A stretch of 64,000 nt of DNA from Rubinisphaera margarita (GCF_022267515.1 NZ_JAKFGB010000014.1:434001-498000); one strand, 5' to 3'. Shown: positions 37,539 through 49,861, counted from the stretch's first letter. Notes: generated from the sequence alone by a model not told the origin. Made by a program: numbers and translations.

Positions 37539-37748
37539 CAGCTTCTCCCGCGACGAGCCTCGAGAACAACTTGCGAACAGGTGCCTCTGCCGGTCCGTCC
37601 GGCAGGAGGTGCCTTCTCGTTTGATCTGTACGAATTCAGAACTCTCCGTTACGGTCAGCGTTCTGAATTCACTGTCAGGAAGCGTGATTCGAACAGGCAT
37701 TTCGGCGAGGGATAACTTCGCTGAGGGATTGACGTTGCGGAGCGGGCC

Positions 37749-38339
37749 ATGAAGATTTCATTTCAGATTTTGACGGGCAAACACAAGGGGAGAATGCTCA
37801 CCCTTCCGGCCGATGTCGTGAAGATCGGGCGAGATCCCACGGCTCAGATTCGCGTCAATTCGACCGAAGTCAGCCGGATTCACTGTGAGATCACTTTGCG
37901 GGACGGCAACGTCTACGTGAAGGATCTGGGCAGCCGGAACGGCACGTTCGTCAATGGCGAGGTCATTTTCGGCGAAGCTCAGATCCGGCCAGGCGACACA
38001 CTGCATGTCGGCAATATGGTCTTCGAGCTGGCCGGCGAAAAGAAAAAGGCGGCTCCTAAGTCGTCGGAACGAATCCGCCCCCCCGGATCCCGCAATGCGA
38101 TTCGAACCGCTTCCGAAGAGGATGTGATCGACTGGCTGGCCGAAGATGAGTCCGAGCTTGATTCCGATACGACGATCGTGACGAATACGGAAGCTCGTCA
38201 GATGGGGCTGAATGACGCCCCGGGTCCGTCTGCTCCGCTGGTGCCGCGAACCTCTTCGATTTCGCTGAGCCCGGTGGAAGACGGCACGCCGGCCGCAGAT
38301 GCCGCTCAGATTATTAAACAGTACTGGGCCAACAAGTAA
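37749..38339 (+). CDS. FHA-domain protein
   Basis: A 196-residue protein. Residues 5-98 form an FHA domain with all signature residues: 'VKIGRDPTAQIRV' (Gly-Arg), 'EVSRIHCEI' (Ser-Arg-x-His), 'KDLGSRNGTFVNG' (Asn). FHA domains bind phosphothreonine peptides. The C-terminal 90 residues are acidic, Ser/Thr-rich and disordered, possibly phosphorylated, with a terminal helix. It follows the PilT-type gene and may connect pilus motor or cell-surface activity with Ser/Thr kinase signalling, which is common in planctomycetes. Confidence 0.9.
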   Translation: MKISFQILTGKHKGRMLTLPADVVKIGRDPTAQIRVNSTEVSRIHCEITLRDGNVYVKDLGSRNGTFVNGEVIFGEAQIRPGDTLHVGNMVFELAGEKKKAAPKSSERIRPPGSRNAIRTASEEDVIDWLAEDESELDSDTTIVTNTEARQMGLNDAPGPSAPLVPRTSSISLSPVEDGTPAADAAQIIKQYWANK

Positions 38340-38567
38340 TCTGGGTTCTGCTGATTTCAAGGATGTGACCCGACGCTTCGGCACATTTCGCGAATTCTCA
38401 CACTCAGTCCCTCTGACACTCGCCGATTCCTGTTTACAATCGGGGAAGGTCTACATGCCGGCTTCTTACGGCGTCAGCGATTCTGTTCCCAAGCGACAGC
38501 ATTTCTGCAGCGCCGCGAAGCCTCCTGTCAGTCATCATGCACACACTTCAGAGGGTAACAGGACATC

Positions 38568-39860
<1,293 letters not shown>

Positions 39861-39916
39861 CACTCCGTCCCGACAGTCCAGTTCGCAAGTCCTTTCTTGC
39901 GTTCGGAGACTGTTTT

Positions 39917-40828
39917 ATGTTCGTTCGATGCGGGTTGCTGACGTGTCTACTGTTGACTGCACTGATCGCTTCGCCCTGCGCTGCGGCGGAGTATCAGACG
40001 GCTGTTGAGGCCTGGAATGCCGGAGCCGCTGCCCTGCGCTCCGGCAACTACGCCGCCAGTCAGGAGCCGTTCGAGGCGGCTCTGAAAATGACCGACGACG
40101 ACCGCATGAAAATGCGGATCCATGAAGCTCTGATGGCCAGCTATCGCCTGCTGCCGGAGCCAGATAAGTTCGTCGACAATTCCGAGTTCATCATCGAGAA
40201 CGCCGAGTACGACGCCAAGAAGTCGCTCACGCGGAGTGCGCTGCTGAGTTTCATGTTTCAGCGTGGCAAGTTGAACGTCATCGAAGACCGGTACACGAAG
40301 AACATTGCCAGCAAGAAGAAGCTGGAACTGTCCCATTACATTTTGATGGAGTTGTACGGACGGTATAACCGCAAACCGGAACTGGCCATCACCCACACCA
40401 AGGCCTACGCCGAACTGACGAAAGACTCCGGCGTGAAAGTGTCGGCCAGTCACCTCGGTGATCTCGGTCGGCAGTTCGCCCAGGCGGGAAAGCTGGAAGA
40501 TGCGGCGAAGAAATACGAAGAAGCCGCGGAAAGCGATGAAAAAACGGCCAGCTGGTACCTGAAGGAATCCGCTGACTGCTGGATGAAGCTCGGCAAGGAA
40601 GACGAAGCGCTGGCCGCCGTCGAGAAAGCGGAGAAGCTGGGACCCGACACCCGCTCTGACCAGCTCACCCATTTCTGGCATCGCAAGATCGGCGAAATCT
40701 ACCTCGAACTCGACAAACCCAAAGAAGCGATTCCGCACCTGAAAGCCGCGATCGAAAACACCAAGATCGAGGGCTACATCAAGAGCTGCCAGGAAGCGTT
40801 GGCCAAAGCCGAAGCCGCGGTGAAGTAA
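39917..40828 (+). CDS. Secreted TPR-repeat protein
   Basis: A 303-residue protein with signal peptide (residues 1-24, ending CAA-AE) and about six TPR-like helical repeats, the clearest being 'LGDLGRQFAQAGKLEDAAKKYEEAAESD', 'KESADCWMKLGKEDEALAAVEKAEKLG' and 'RKIGEIYLELDKPKEAIPHLKAAIE'. TPRs mediate protein-protein contacts; the partner is unknown and it is expected outside the cytoplasm. It follows glgC by 56 bases and could be cotranscribed, though no functional link is obvious. Confidence 0.85.
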   Translation: MFVRCGLLTCLLLTALIASPCAAAEYQTAVEAWNAGAAALRSGNYAASQEPFEAALKMTDDDRMKMRIHEALMASYRLLPEPDKFVDNSEFIIENAEYDAKKSLTRSALLSFMFQRGKLNVIEDRYTKNIASKKKLELSHYILMELYGRYNRKPELAITHTKAYAELTKDSGVKVSASHLGDLGRQFAQAGKLEDAAKKYEEAAESDEKTASWYLKESADCWMKLGKEDEALAAVEKAEKLGPDTRSDQLTHFWHRKIGEIYLELDKPKEAIPHLKAAIENTKIEGYIKSCQEALAKAEAAVK

Positions 40829-40903
40829 CTCGCCAGAGATGATCTCAACCTGAAGTGGCTTCGAGTTGGGATTGGTTCGCGTTTATTCAGCGGACCGCGG
40901 TCA

Positions 40904-40944
40904 GAAAAAAAGAGATCCGCAGCGGACGCGAGACGCTGCGGATC
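40904..40944 (-). terminator. Intrinsic terminator for the minus-strand gene at 40981
   Basis: On the minus strand GATCCGCAGCG and CGCTGCGGATC form an 11-bp stem, followed by a run of T (AAAAAAAA at 40904 on the plus strand). It lies 37 bases downstream of the stop of the 221-residue helical protein and can also act on the convergent TPR transcript. Confidence 0.85.
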
Positions 40945-40980
40945 ATTCCGTGGTTCAGATTGCGAACGTGGTCGCGCGGA

Positions 40981-41646
40981 TTACTCCGTCGTTGCGACGG
41001 CGTTCTGATTCTGCTGCTGAAGCGTCTTCATCAGACGCAGAATTCGCAGCTCGAGCAGTTCAATCGGTTCCATGTTTCCCCCGGCGGTCAGACGGTCGAC
41101 TTTCGAGTTGAACTGAGTCTGCAGTTCTGCCAGATTGTCCATCTGCTTCTGCATATCAACTTCGAGAGCCTGTTCCAGATCCTGCTCCAGGCCGACGATG
41201 AACTGGCGGGCTTCCTGCGGACTGTCTTCCAGTTCCTTCAGGTACGACTCGATTTCCTGATGGTTCTCTTTCAGGAATTCACGGAAGGCCTGCTTGCTCA
41301 TCTGCGTTCCTTCGTCGAGACCTTCTTCGACACCGGTTTCGGTGAGTTGCTCCAGTTGAATGCGAGCGTCGTCACTGGAGGCCATCAGCTGTTGACTGAC
41401 AGTCTCGGCGTACTGATCGCTGTTCTCGCGAACTCGCGTGACGATTTCTTTCCGGATCTCCGGATAGTTCTCTTCGGCATACTGTTCGGTCGCCGCGGCA
41501 ATGTTCTCCGGCTCCAGGTTCTCCTGAACCTGAGAGTAGGTCATCCCGGCAATGGCGATGAGTTCGACGCAGAAGACAATCAGCAGGACCGTGGTGAGCC
41601 CCGGTCCGTTCGACCGGCTCTTGTTGTCGTGACTATTCGTTGACAT
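40981..41646 (-). CDS. Membrane-anchored Glu/Gln-rich helical protein (paralogue A)
   Basis: A 221-residue protein: Ser/Asn-rich start, one membrane segment at about residues 17-37, then about 180 residues of Glu/Gln-rich predicted coiled coil (LEQLTETGVEEGLDEG, YLKELEDSPQEARQF, LEQALEVDMQKQMDNL). No cysteine pair or catalytic motif. The adjacent 41815-42465 product has the same layout, and both contain an EE/DYP motif (ENYPEIRKEIV versus EDYPKYVKIL), so they appear to be diverged duplicates. Probably transcribed together on the minus strand. Function unknown. Confidence 0.75.
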   Translation of the reverse strand: MSTNSHDNKSRSNGPGLTTVLLIVFCVELIAIAGMTYSQVQENLEPENIAAATEQYAEENYPEIRKEIVTRVRENSDQYAETVSQQLMASSDDARIQLEQLTETGVEEGLDEGTQMSKQAFREFLKENHQEIESYLKELEDSPQEARQFIVGLEQDLEQALEVDMQKQMDNLAELQTQFNSKVDRLTAGGNMEPIELLELRILRLMKTLQQQNQNAVATTE

Positions 41647-41711
41647 CAGGTAACTCCTGTATTTCCATTCGGTAGAAAGTGTGTGAATTGTGTTCGGATC
41701 AGAGGTCGTGA

Positions 41712-41818
41712 TTAGAGCGGATCGCTCTACCGTATGTCCGCGAATGAGCGTCGAATCGCCTGAAACGCTGCATCTTTCGCGGACCGAACGGTTACAACCA
41801 AAAAGTAAACTGCTCTAA
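41712..41818. repeat. TTAGAGC-ended element, copy 3 (diverged)
   Basis: Begins TTAGAGC and ends TGCTCTAA, the same inverted ends as copies 1 and 2, but the interior is different (starts GCGGATCGC). Its right end contains the TAG stop of the minus-strand gene at 41815. The interior also has GAGCGGATCGCTC, an internal palindrome. Confidence 0.6.
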
Positions 41819-42465
41819 CCTTCGGACGCCATCTGAGTGATCTCCGATTCGGCTTTGTCACTCAGCTTGAGGACCAGCCAGTCGGAGAGATATTTCAAGA
41901 GCTGTTCGCGGGTCTGCTCCTGCGAGGCCTGTTCGATCGGTTCGATCTGTTCCCAGAGAGTCATCGTCCGTACCGACTGATTCTTGAGTTCATCGATCGA
42001 GTAACGTTCCATCAGACGATCACCCACTTTACGGAACTCGGCGATCAGCTGGTCGACTTCTTCACGACTCGCATACTCGGGAAATTCAGCGGCAACGACG
42101 TCCCGCTGGGCGACCCAGAAATCATCGGTCTGTTTTTTCGTTTCCTGCACCAGCGTCTGTTCAAGATCGTCCAGATACGTGGCGCTCTCGCGATCGAGAA
42201 TCTTCACGTACTTCGGATAATCTTCTTCGAGCTGCTTCTGCATGGCAGTCGCGAGCGGCGGGACAACGTCGCGGGTCAGCTCATACGATTCCCGGACGAT
42301 CGTGTCCGAGTTGTCCTGAATCATTTCGCCCATCTCCTGGGCGATCTCTTCCTCCTGCAGATCCGGAGTCGGCGGGCCAGAATAGGCTGTATAGCCCCAG
42401 ATCGCCCCGACGCCCACAATGAGCACGGCGAGGATCAGGTTGTTGACGGTCGAAAATGGGTTCAT
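41815..42465 (-). CDS. Membrane-anchored Glu-rich helical protein (paralogue B)
   Basis: A 216-residue protein with one N-terminal membrane segment (about residues 9-28) followed by acidic helices (EEEIAQEMGEMIQDN, SYELTRDVVPPLATAMQKQLEEDYP) through to the end. Similar design to the 221-residue protein 170 bases downstream, which suggests a duplication. Its stop codon sits in a TTAGAGC-type repeat. No motif of known function; membrane-tethered coiled-coil scaffold is an inference. Confidence 0.72.
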   Translation of the reverse strand: MNPFSTVNNLILAVLIVGVGAIWGYTAYSGPPTPDLQEEEIAQEMGEMIQDNSDTIVRESYELTRDVVPPLATAMQKQLEEDYPKYVKILDRESATYLDDLEQTLVQETKKQTDDFWVAQRDVVAAEFPEYASREEVDQLIAEFRKVGDRLMERYSIDELKNQSVRTMTLWEQIEPIEQASQEQTREQLLKYLSDWLVLKLSDKAESEITQMASEG

Positions 42466-42905
42466 GTCGGTCTCCTGTCACTTCGGTGGTTGAAAACGGC
42501 GATCTCTGATCAACAGCAGCGCCTGCTGTCGGATCCGGGAGAGGCCTGAAAAATGAAGAATGTTGGCGACGGCTGAGCGGACATGTTGTCTGGTTAGAAT
42601 CCGGACAACGGAGGAAGAGCGGCCATCAATGGCTGAAAACCGTCTCCCATGCCCGACTGTGCAGTCGCATGGGGTCAATCTCGGCGGTGAGTGACACGAG
42701 TTCGCAAACCCGATACCGTTCAGTCAGGAAATGCCCGTACGGATTTAGCGAAGAGGTCTACTGAAGTGGAGTGTCTGTGCGTACGGAAGCGACGTGAGTT
42801 CGTCGCAGCGGCATCGTTTCGCTGAAGGGGCGACACATCCCTGAAGGAGCCGAGAGACTTTCTATAGCAGAGCCAGACAATCGCGGTCACACGATGTCGA
42901 CACGA
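42466..42905 (+). other. Intergenic region with a fragment of the TTAGAGCA repeat
   Basis: A 440-base gap. At about 42655-42680 the sequence TGCAGTCGCATGGGGTCAAT nearly matches the interior of the repeat at 10373 (TGCAGTCGCATGGGGGCCAAT), but the TTAGAGCA ends are absent, so it looks like a decayed fragment. Promoter of the minus-strand helical gene lies somewhere in its left part. Otherwise no feature recognised. Confidence 0.5.
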
Positions 42906-43421
42906 TCAGCGAGCGTTCCGCGATCGCCGGAATAGTAGTGTACATCCAGTTCCAGTCAGCAGAATCGCGAAGATCCATTTCCAGAACCATGGGCCGAAAA
43001 CCACGGTCGCATTGAACAAAATAAAGCCGAAGACGGCGTGCAGAGTGAGTCGATACCAGTCAGGTAGCCCGCTCAGACGCCGCCGGACTGAATACCAGAT
43101 GTCCACGGGCCACCAGACGGTCAGCAGATAATTGACCCAGAGTCCGCCTCCCCAGGCGATTCCCGTCACTGTTGCCGTCTGTTGAGCGGTATGAGTGTAG
43201 GCGGCTGCGAGGTTCCAGTGATGGACATAGTGAAACGCGGCGAAAAAATGGAGAAGATACAGGAGGAAGCCGCTGCACCAGATTGCCGTCGCGAATCGAT
43301 CCGCCGAAACTCCGGCTGATCGGGACCACGGCCAGATTCGCAGATCGTAAAGCAGTCGCAGGATGTAGCAGACGACCACGAGCCTCGCGGACCCGAGCAC
43401 GAGCAGATCGGCCTCATCCAC
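42906..43421 (-). CDS. Polytopic inner-membrane protein, unknown function
   Basis: A 171-residue membrane protein with about four membrane segments (residues 8-28, 43-65, 88-103 and 128-160) rich in Trp, Tyr and Phe. Conserved-looking His residues (HFFAAFHYVHHW) lie between segments 2 and 3 and might bind haem or metal. Start is the GTG at 43421 with GGAGAG 7 bases upstream; no ATG fits. No family recognised. It is divergent from gyrA. Confidence 0.7.
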   Translation of the reverse strand: MDEADLLVLGSARLVVVCYILRLLYDLRIWPWSRSAGVSADRFATAIWCSGFLLYLLHFFAAFHYVHHWNLAAAYTHTAQQTATVTGIAWGGGLWVNYLLTVWWPVDIWYSVRRRLSGLPDWYRLTLHAVFGFILFNATVVFGPWFWKWIFAILLTGTGCTLLFRRSRNAR

Positions 43422-43620
43422 GGAAGATCTCTCCAGACGCCAGACGCCATTGGAACGGTTTTCGGGTCATTCTCCGACTTCTCGCCGCGGTTTGACGGCG
43501 TTTTCCGCCCTTCCTATCCTACTCAATCTCCGGAAAATTCCGTAGCGTCGTTTTGAGAATGAGGACTTCGGAACGTGTGTGGCTGGCCCGGCCAGTCACT
43601 TCATGAGAGAGACCACCATC

Positions 43621-43640
43621 GCACTGGCAGAGCCAGTGCC
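43621..43640. repeat. CACTGGC/GCCAGTG palindrome, upstream of gyrA
   Basis: GCACTGGCAGAGCCAGTGCC is a 7-8-bp inverted repeat. Similar copies occur at 54817, 54863 and a shorter one at 61491. It lies 54 bases before the gyrA start codon. Confidence 0.6.
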
Positions 43641-43693
43641 CCCCGACCGACGCAGTGGAGGCGTCGGGATCCCGAATCAGGAGTTGATCGGCT

Positions 43694-46066
43694 TTGCCAC
43701 GGAAATCGAAGAAATCAAGCAACGGACAGGCGGTGCCGATCCCGGAAGATACGGACCGCATTCAGTACGTCTCGCTGTCGGAAGAAACCCGCCGCCGGTA
43801 TCTGAATTACGCCTATTCGGTGATTCAGTCACGGGCCCTGCCCGACGTCCGCGACGGCCTCAAGCCGGTGCAACGGCGGATCATGTACGTCATGTTCAAC
43901 GACCTCGGCATCACCGCCGGGGCGAAGCATCGGAAATGCGCCAAGATTTCCGGCGACACGATCGGTAACTACCATCCACACGGCGATGCGGCTGTCTACG
44001 AAGCGCTCGTTCGTATGGCTCAGGACTTCACCCTGCGGGAGCCGCTGGTCGATGGACAGGGGAACTTCGGGTCCATCATCGGATTGCCCGCCGCGTCCGC
44101 CCGATACACGGAAGCCCGACTGACGGCGATCGCCGGCGAATTGATGACCGAATTGCGGTATCAGACCGTCGACATGCGGGACAACTACGAAGGGACCCGC
44201 CAGGAACCGGTCGTCCTGCCGGCGCGGTTTCCGAACCTGCTGGTCAACGGCACTCAGGGAATCGCGGTTGGAATGGCGACGAACATTCCGCCGCACAATC
44301 TCGGCGAAGTGATCAGGGCCTGCGTGCATCTGATTGAAAATCGCGAAGCTACCGTCGCTCAGTTGATGAGGTACATCAAGGGCCCCGACTTCCCGATGGG
44401 GGGCCGCATCGTTACCGACCGTCGCGAACTGCGCACGGTTTATGAGACCGGACGTGGGGCCATTAAGGTGCGAGCCGAGTGGCAGCCCGATCCGCTGCAG
44501 AAGGGACGCGTCAGGAACAACATTGTCGTTACCTCGGTGCCGTACAACGTGGAAACCGGTCCGCTGATGGCGGAACTGGGAGGCATCGCCGAATCGAAAA
44601 AGCTGCCGCAACTGCTGGCCGCGATCGACGAGAGCAGCGAAGAACTCGGCTTGCGAATCGTGCTGGAGCTCAAGAACGCCGACGATGCCGAAACGGTCAT
44701 GGCGTATCTCTACAAGCACACGGCGCTGGAACAGAACTTCAACGTCAACGCAACCTGCCTGGTGCCGGATGAGCATGACAACCTCTCGCCGGCTCAGCTG
44801 AACCTCAGGGAAATGCTCGACGCGTTTCTAAAGTTCCGCTTGAAGACCGTCACGCGGCGGCTCGAGTACATACTGGCTCAGCTCGAAAAGCGAATACACA
44901 TTCTCGAAGGCTTCGAGATCATCTTCAATGGCCTCGATCTGGCGCTGAAGATCATCCGCAGCAGCCAGGGCAAAGCCGACGCCGCTCAGAAGCTGATGAA
45001 GTCCTTTCCGATCGATGCCCCGCAGGCCGATGCGATTCTCGATCTGGCCCTGTACCGGATTTCGGAGCTCGAAATCGACCGCATCATGGAAGAGCTCAAA
45101 GAGAAACGGGCGGAAGCCAAACGGATTCGCGCCATTCTCGCTTCCGAAAAGAAGCTCTGGGATCTGGTCAGCGAAGAACTCAGTGAGCTCGGCGACAAAT
45201 ACGGCAACAAACGTCGCACGGCAATCGGATCTTCCGAAGAGATTTCGGAGTTCGATCCGACGGCCTACATCGTTCGTGAGAACACGAATGTCGTCGTTAC
45301 GACCGATGGCTGGCTGAAACGCGTGGGGCGAATTCAAAGCGTCGACAAGTTGCGAATTCGCGAAGGCGACGAAGTGCTGAATGTGCTGCCGGCCAGCACG
45401 CTCGATACGGTCGTCTTCCTCGCCGACGACGGCACGGCGTACACGCTTCCCGTCGATCAGATCCCGGCTTCAACCGGTTATGGCGAACCGCTCGCCAAAC
45501 ATGTGAAAATGGGTGACGGCGTCCGGATCATTTCCGCGCTCACGACCGATGCCCGGTTTACGCCAGCCGATGTTCCGGAAGGGGGCGAATCGCCCACGCC
45601 GTATCTGCTCGTGGCGACCGCACGCGGACAGGTCCTCGCCATTTCCTTCTCGTCATTCCGCCTGCCTTCCACGAAAGTTGGCCGAAAATATTGCCGGCTG
45701 GCTTCGGGCGACCGGGTCGTTTTCGCGAACCTGATCATCGATCAGGAAACGATGTTCATGGCGACCCGCGACGCCCGGGTGATTCATTTCTCCCTGTCCG
45801 ACGTCCCGCTTCTCGGCGGACCCGGTCGTGGCGTGAAAGGCATCAAGTTGGAAAGCGACGACGAATGCATCGGAGCGATGTTGCTGGCTCGACCAAGTGA
45901 CACGCTGCATGTGATCAACGATAACGATAACAAACTCGCGTTCGGCCAGGCCAAGTACGGCGTGACCTCCCGCGGCGGAAAAGGCGTGAAAGCCAGTCAG
46001 CGGGTTGGCTTCAAGAACATCGTTCGCCCGGACATCCCTCTGGTCGAGTGGAGTGAACTTGAGTAG
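43694..46066 (+). CDS. gyrA: DNA gyrase subunit A
   Basis: A 790-residue type II topoisomerase A subunit. Catalytic Tyr138 lies in 'AASARYTEARL'; the winged-helix core 'RALPDVRDGLKPVQRRIMY' and 'DNYEGTRQEPVVLPARFPNLLVNGTQGIAVGMATNIPPHN' are conserved. The C-terminal six-bladed domain holds a changed GyrA box, 'TSRGGKGVK' instead of QRRGGKG. The quinolone region reads HPHGDAAVYEALVRM: the equivalents of E. coli Ser83 and Asp87 are Ala99 and Glu103. Start is a TTG at 43694, supported by AGGAG 10 bases upstream. gyrB follows 299 bases later. GyrA rather than ParC because of the box and the gyrB neighbour. Confidence 0.93.
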   Translation: MPRKSKKSSNGQAVPIPEDTDRIQYVSLSEETRRRYLNYAYSVIQSRALPDVRDGLKPVQRRIMYVMFNDLGITAGAKHRKCAKISGDTIGNYHPHGDAAVYEALVRMAQDFTLREPLVDGQGNFGSIIGLPAASARYTEARLTAIAGELMTELRYQTVDMRDNYEGTRQEPVVLPARFPNLLVNGTQGIAVGMATNIPPHNLGEVIRACVHLIENREATVAQLMRYIKGPDFPMGGRIVTDRRELRTVYETGRGAIKVRAEWQPDPLQKGRVRNNIVVTSVPYNVETGPLMAELGGIAESKKLPQLLAAIDESSEELGLRIVLELKNADDAETVMAYLYKHTALEQNFNVNATCLVPDEHDNLSPAQLNLREMLDAFLKFRLKTVTRRLEYILAQLEKRIHILEGFEIIFNGLDLALKIIRSSQGKADAAQKLMKSFPIDAPQADAILDLALYRISELEIDRIMEELKEKRAEAKRIRAILASEKKLWDLVSEELSELGDKYGNKRRTAIGSSEEISEFDPTAYIVRENTNVVVTTDGWLKRVGRIQSVDKLRIREGDEVLNVLPASTLDTVVFLADDGTAYTLPVDQIPASTGYGEPLAKHVKMGDGVRIISALTTDARFTPADVPEGGESPTPYLLVATARGQVLAISFSSFRLPSTKVGRKYCRLASGDRVVFANLIIDQETMFMATRDARVIHFSLSDVPLLGGPGRGVKGIKLESDDECIGAMLLARPSDTLHVINDNDNKLAFGQAKYGVTSRGGKGVKASQRVGFKNIVRPDIPLVEWSELE

Positions 46067-46151
46067 AGCCACGAACGCACGTTGTGCTGGATACGCCTGA
46101 CGGCTATCTCAGCCTGCGACCGGGCCTCAGTTAAGTCTTATTGAATACAGG

Positions 46152-46310
46152 TCCTTCGCCTCCTTCCGGGGGAGAAGGTGCCCGAAGGGCGGATGAGGGG
46201 CCGATTAACCAGCGACGCTCCACTCCACTGATGATACACAGCGGCCCACGAAGCATGGAACGCACATTTGCCCCTCACCCTAACCCTCTCCGTGAGGGGG
46301 CGAGGGGACG
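46152..46310. repeat. Dispersed repeat between gyrA and gyrB (copy 1)
   Basis: About 160 bases: left part TCCTTCGCCTCCTTCCGGGG...GGTGCCCGAAGG and right part CCCTCACCCTAACCCTCTCCG...GGGGGCGAGGGG. A closely related copy lies at 49631-49779. The CCCTCACCC-CTCTCC motif is a known type of bacterial REP-like sequence. The remainder of the 46067-46365 gap contains only a short GGCCGG...CCGGCC hairpin before the gyrB start. Confidence 0.75.
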
Positions 46311-46365
46311 ACTTGTTGGATAACCAGCGGCCGGTGAGATCCCGGCCTTACAGTGAGATAAGCGA

Positions 46366-48285
<1,920 letters not shown>

Positions 48286-48320
48286 TATTCTGGCAGGAAC
48301 GGCAGGAGCTTGATTCTGTA

Positions 48321-48350
48321 GGCTGGGATCGCCGTACGCCGTATCTCGGC
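48321..48350. repeat. GCTGGGATA-type palindromic element, diverged
   Basis: GGCTGGGATCGCCGTACGCCGTATCTCGGC resembles the GCTGGGATA/TATCCCAGC family; it lies between gyrB and dcd. Confidence 0.5.
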
Positions 48351-48487
48351 TCAAAGTGCGATCGGTGCCGGGAGACGGCTTTACCTGTCCTCGCCTGAAA
48401 CTTCGTTCGCATCGCTCGTCTTCGTCGTTCAATCCACGCCAGACACCAACTGACTCCCCAACGGCCTGAAACAGTGGACTTTCTTCA

Positions 48488-49048
48488 ATGATTTTGACAG
48501 GCCAGGAAATCAAGGCTCAGCTCGGCACGAACATCGTCATCGAACCGTATGACGATAGCCGGCTCAACCCGAACAGTTATAATTTGACGTTGCACGATGA
48601 GATCCTCGTTTATGAGGAAATCGTGCTCGATATGGCGCGGCCGAACCGGTACACGCGGTACAAGATTCCGGCCGATGGCATGGTCCTCAGCCCGAATCAG
48701 CTGTATCTCGGACGGACCGCCGAACGGACCGAAACGCACAATCTGGTGCCGATGCTCGAAGGGCGTTCGTCGATCGGGCGGCTCGGGCTCTTCGTGCACA
48801 TTACGGCCGGCTTCGGCGATGTCGGATTCTGCGGCTACTGGACGCTCGAAATGTTCGCCGTCCAGCCGATTCGCATCTATCCCGGCGTGCCGATCTGCCA
48901 GATCTTTTATCACACCATCACCGGCGACGTGACGGAATACTCAAGCGGCAAGTATCAGCGGAATCAGGATATTCAGCCGAGCCTGCTGTATCGCGACTTC
49001 GAAAAAGAAGACCGCCAGATGCGGCTCGGATTCGACGAGAAAGAATGA
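48488..49048 (+). CDS. dcd: dCTP deaminase
   Basis: A 186-residue trimeric dCTP deaminase, giving dUTP for thymidylate synthesis. Motifs: 'RLNPNSYNLTLHDEI', 'LYLGRTAERTET', 'PMLEGRSSIGRLGLFVHITAGFGDVGFCGYWTLEM' with the catalytic Glu, and 'IYPGVPICQIFYHTITG'. Its last codons overlap the ATG of the PSP1-like gene (ATGA), so they are translationally coupled. Confidence 0.96.
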   Translation: MILTGQEIKAQLGTNIVIEPYDDSRLNPNSYNLTLHDEILVYEEIVLDMARPNRYTRYKIPADGMVLSPNQLYLGRTAERTETHNLVPMLEGRSSIGRLGLFVHITAGFGDVGFCGYWTLEMFAVQPIRIYPGVPICQIFYHTITGDVTEYSSGKYQRNQDIQPSLLYRDFEKEDRQMRLGFDEKE

Positions 49049-49599
49049 CAATGATCGACGAAGTCCGCAGCGAAGCCCAGCTTCTCAGTCACGAATATCT
49101 GATTCGCGTGGGGCAGATTGCGGAAACGCTTCGCTGCTTCGCCGAGACCGATGTCGAACTGAACCGGGGCGACCAGATTGCCGTGCAGACCGATCGAGGG
49201 CTGCGGTTCGCCAGTGTGCTGAACCGGTTGAGCAGCGAACCACTTGCTGTTGAAGACGACGAACTTCCCTCGCGATTCGTCCGCCGGCTCTCCGACGACG
49301 ACCAGAAACGCCTGACCGAATTGCGGGAGCAGGCGGACAGGGATTTTCCGCGCTGGCAGCAGCGGATTGCCCAATGGAAGGTCGCCGTCGAACTGCTCGA
49401 TCTGGAGTGGACTCTGGACGGCGAGCGGGTCATGCTGTACGTATTGAATGAACGCGGCCCGGAGTGCACGAAGCTCGCTCTGATGGCGGCGGCCGCAGGA
49501 CTGGGCATCATCGAAGTGGTGCCCGTCTCTCCAGACGGACAACGGCAACCGACTTCTTCCGGTTCCGGCGGATGCGGCTCCGGCGGTTGCAGCAAGTAA
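49045..49599 (+). CDS. PSP1-domain-like protein with Gly/Cys tail
   Basis: A 184-residue protein. The core (residues 15-160) matches the PSP1 C-terminal-domain style: 'YLIRVGQIAETLRCFAETDVELNRGDQIAVQTDRGLRFASVL' then 'LLDLEWTLDGERVMLYVLNERGPEC'. The tail is GSGGCGSGGCSK, a Gly-Cys-rich end seen in planctomycete PSP1-like proteins. PSP1-type proteins are linked to DNA replication, signal-recognition-particle or RNA-processing contexts, but no enzyme activity is known. Overlaps the dcd stop by four bases. Confidence 0.8.
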   Translation: MTMIDEVRSEAQLLSHEYLIRVGQIAETLRCFAETDVELNRGDQIAVQTDRGLRFASVLNRLSSEPLAVEDDELPSRFVRRLSDDDQKRLTELREQADRDFPRWQQRIAQWKVAVELLDLEWTLDGERVMLYVLNERGPECTKLALMAAAAGLGIIEVVPVSPDGQRQPTSSGSGGCGSGGCSK

Positions 49600-49630
49600 C
49601 CTCGGCCGGGATTCATCCACCGATCGATGT

Positions 49631-49779
49631 TCCTTCGCCCCCTTCAGGGGGAGAAGGTGCCCGAAGGCGGATGAGGGGGCGATCAACCAGCGACGTTCTA
49701 TCTCTCATCGAGATCAACGGCCTACGAAGCTTGGAACCCGCATTTCCCCCTCATCCTCTCCCCCAAGGGGGCGAGAGGA
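49631..49779. repeat. Dispersed repeat downstream of PSP1-like gene (copy 2)
   Basis: Clearly homologous to the 46152-46310 element: TCCTTCGCCCCCTTCAGGGG, GGTGCCCGAAGG, ATGAGGG, AACCAGCGACG, CCCTCATCCTCTCCC and GGGGGCGAGAGG. The middle part differs. Confidence 0.75.
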
Positions 49780-49861
49780 TTCATCACGACGACAAAAATT
49801 TCTTACTGATGCCTAACGGTCGACTTTCTCAACGATCGAACGAACAGACAACAGGAATACC

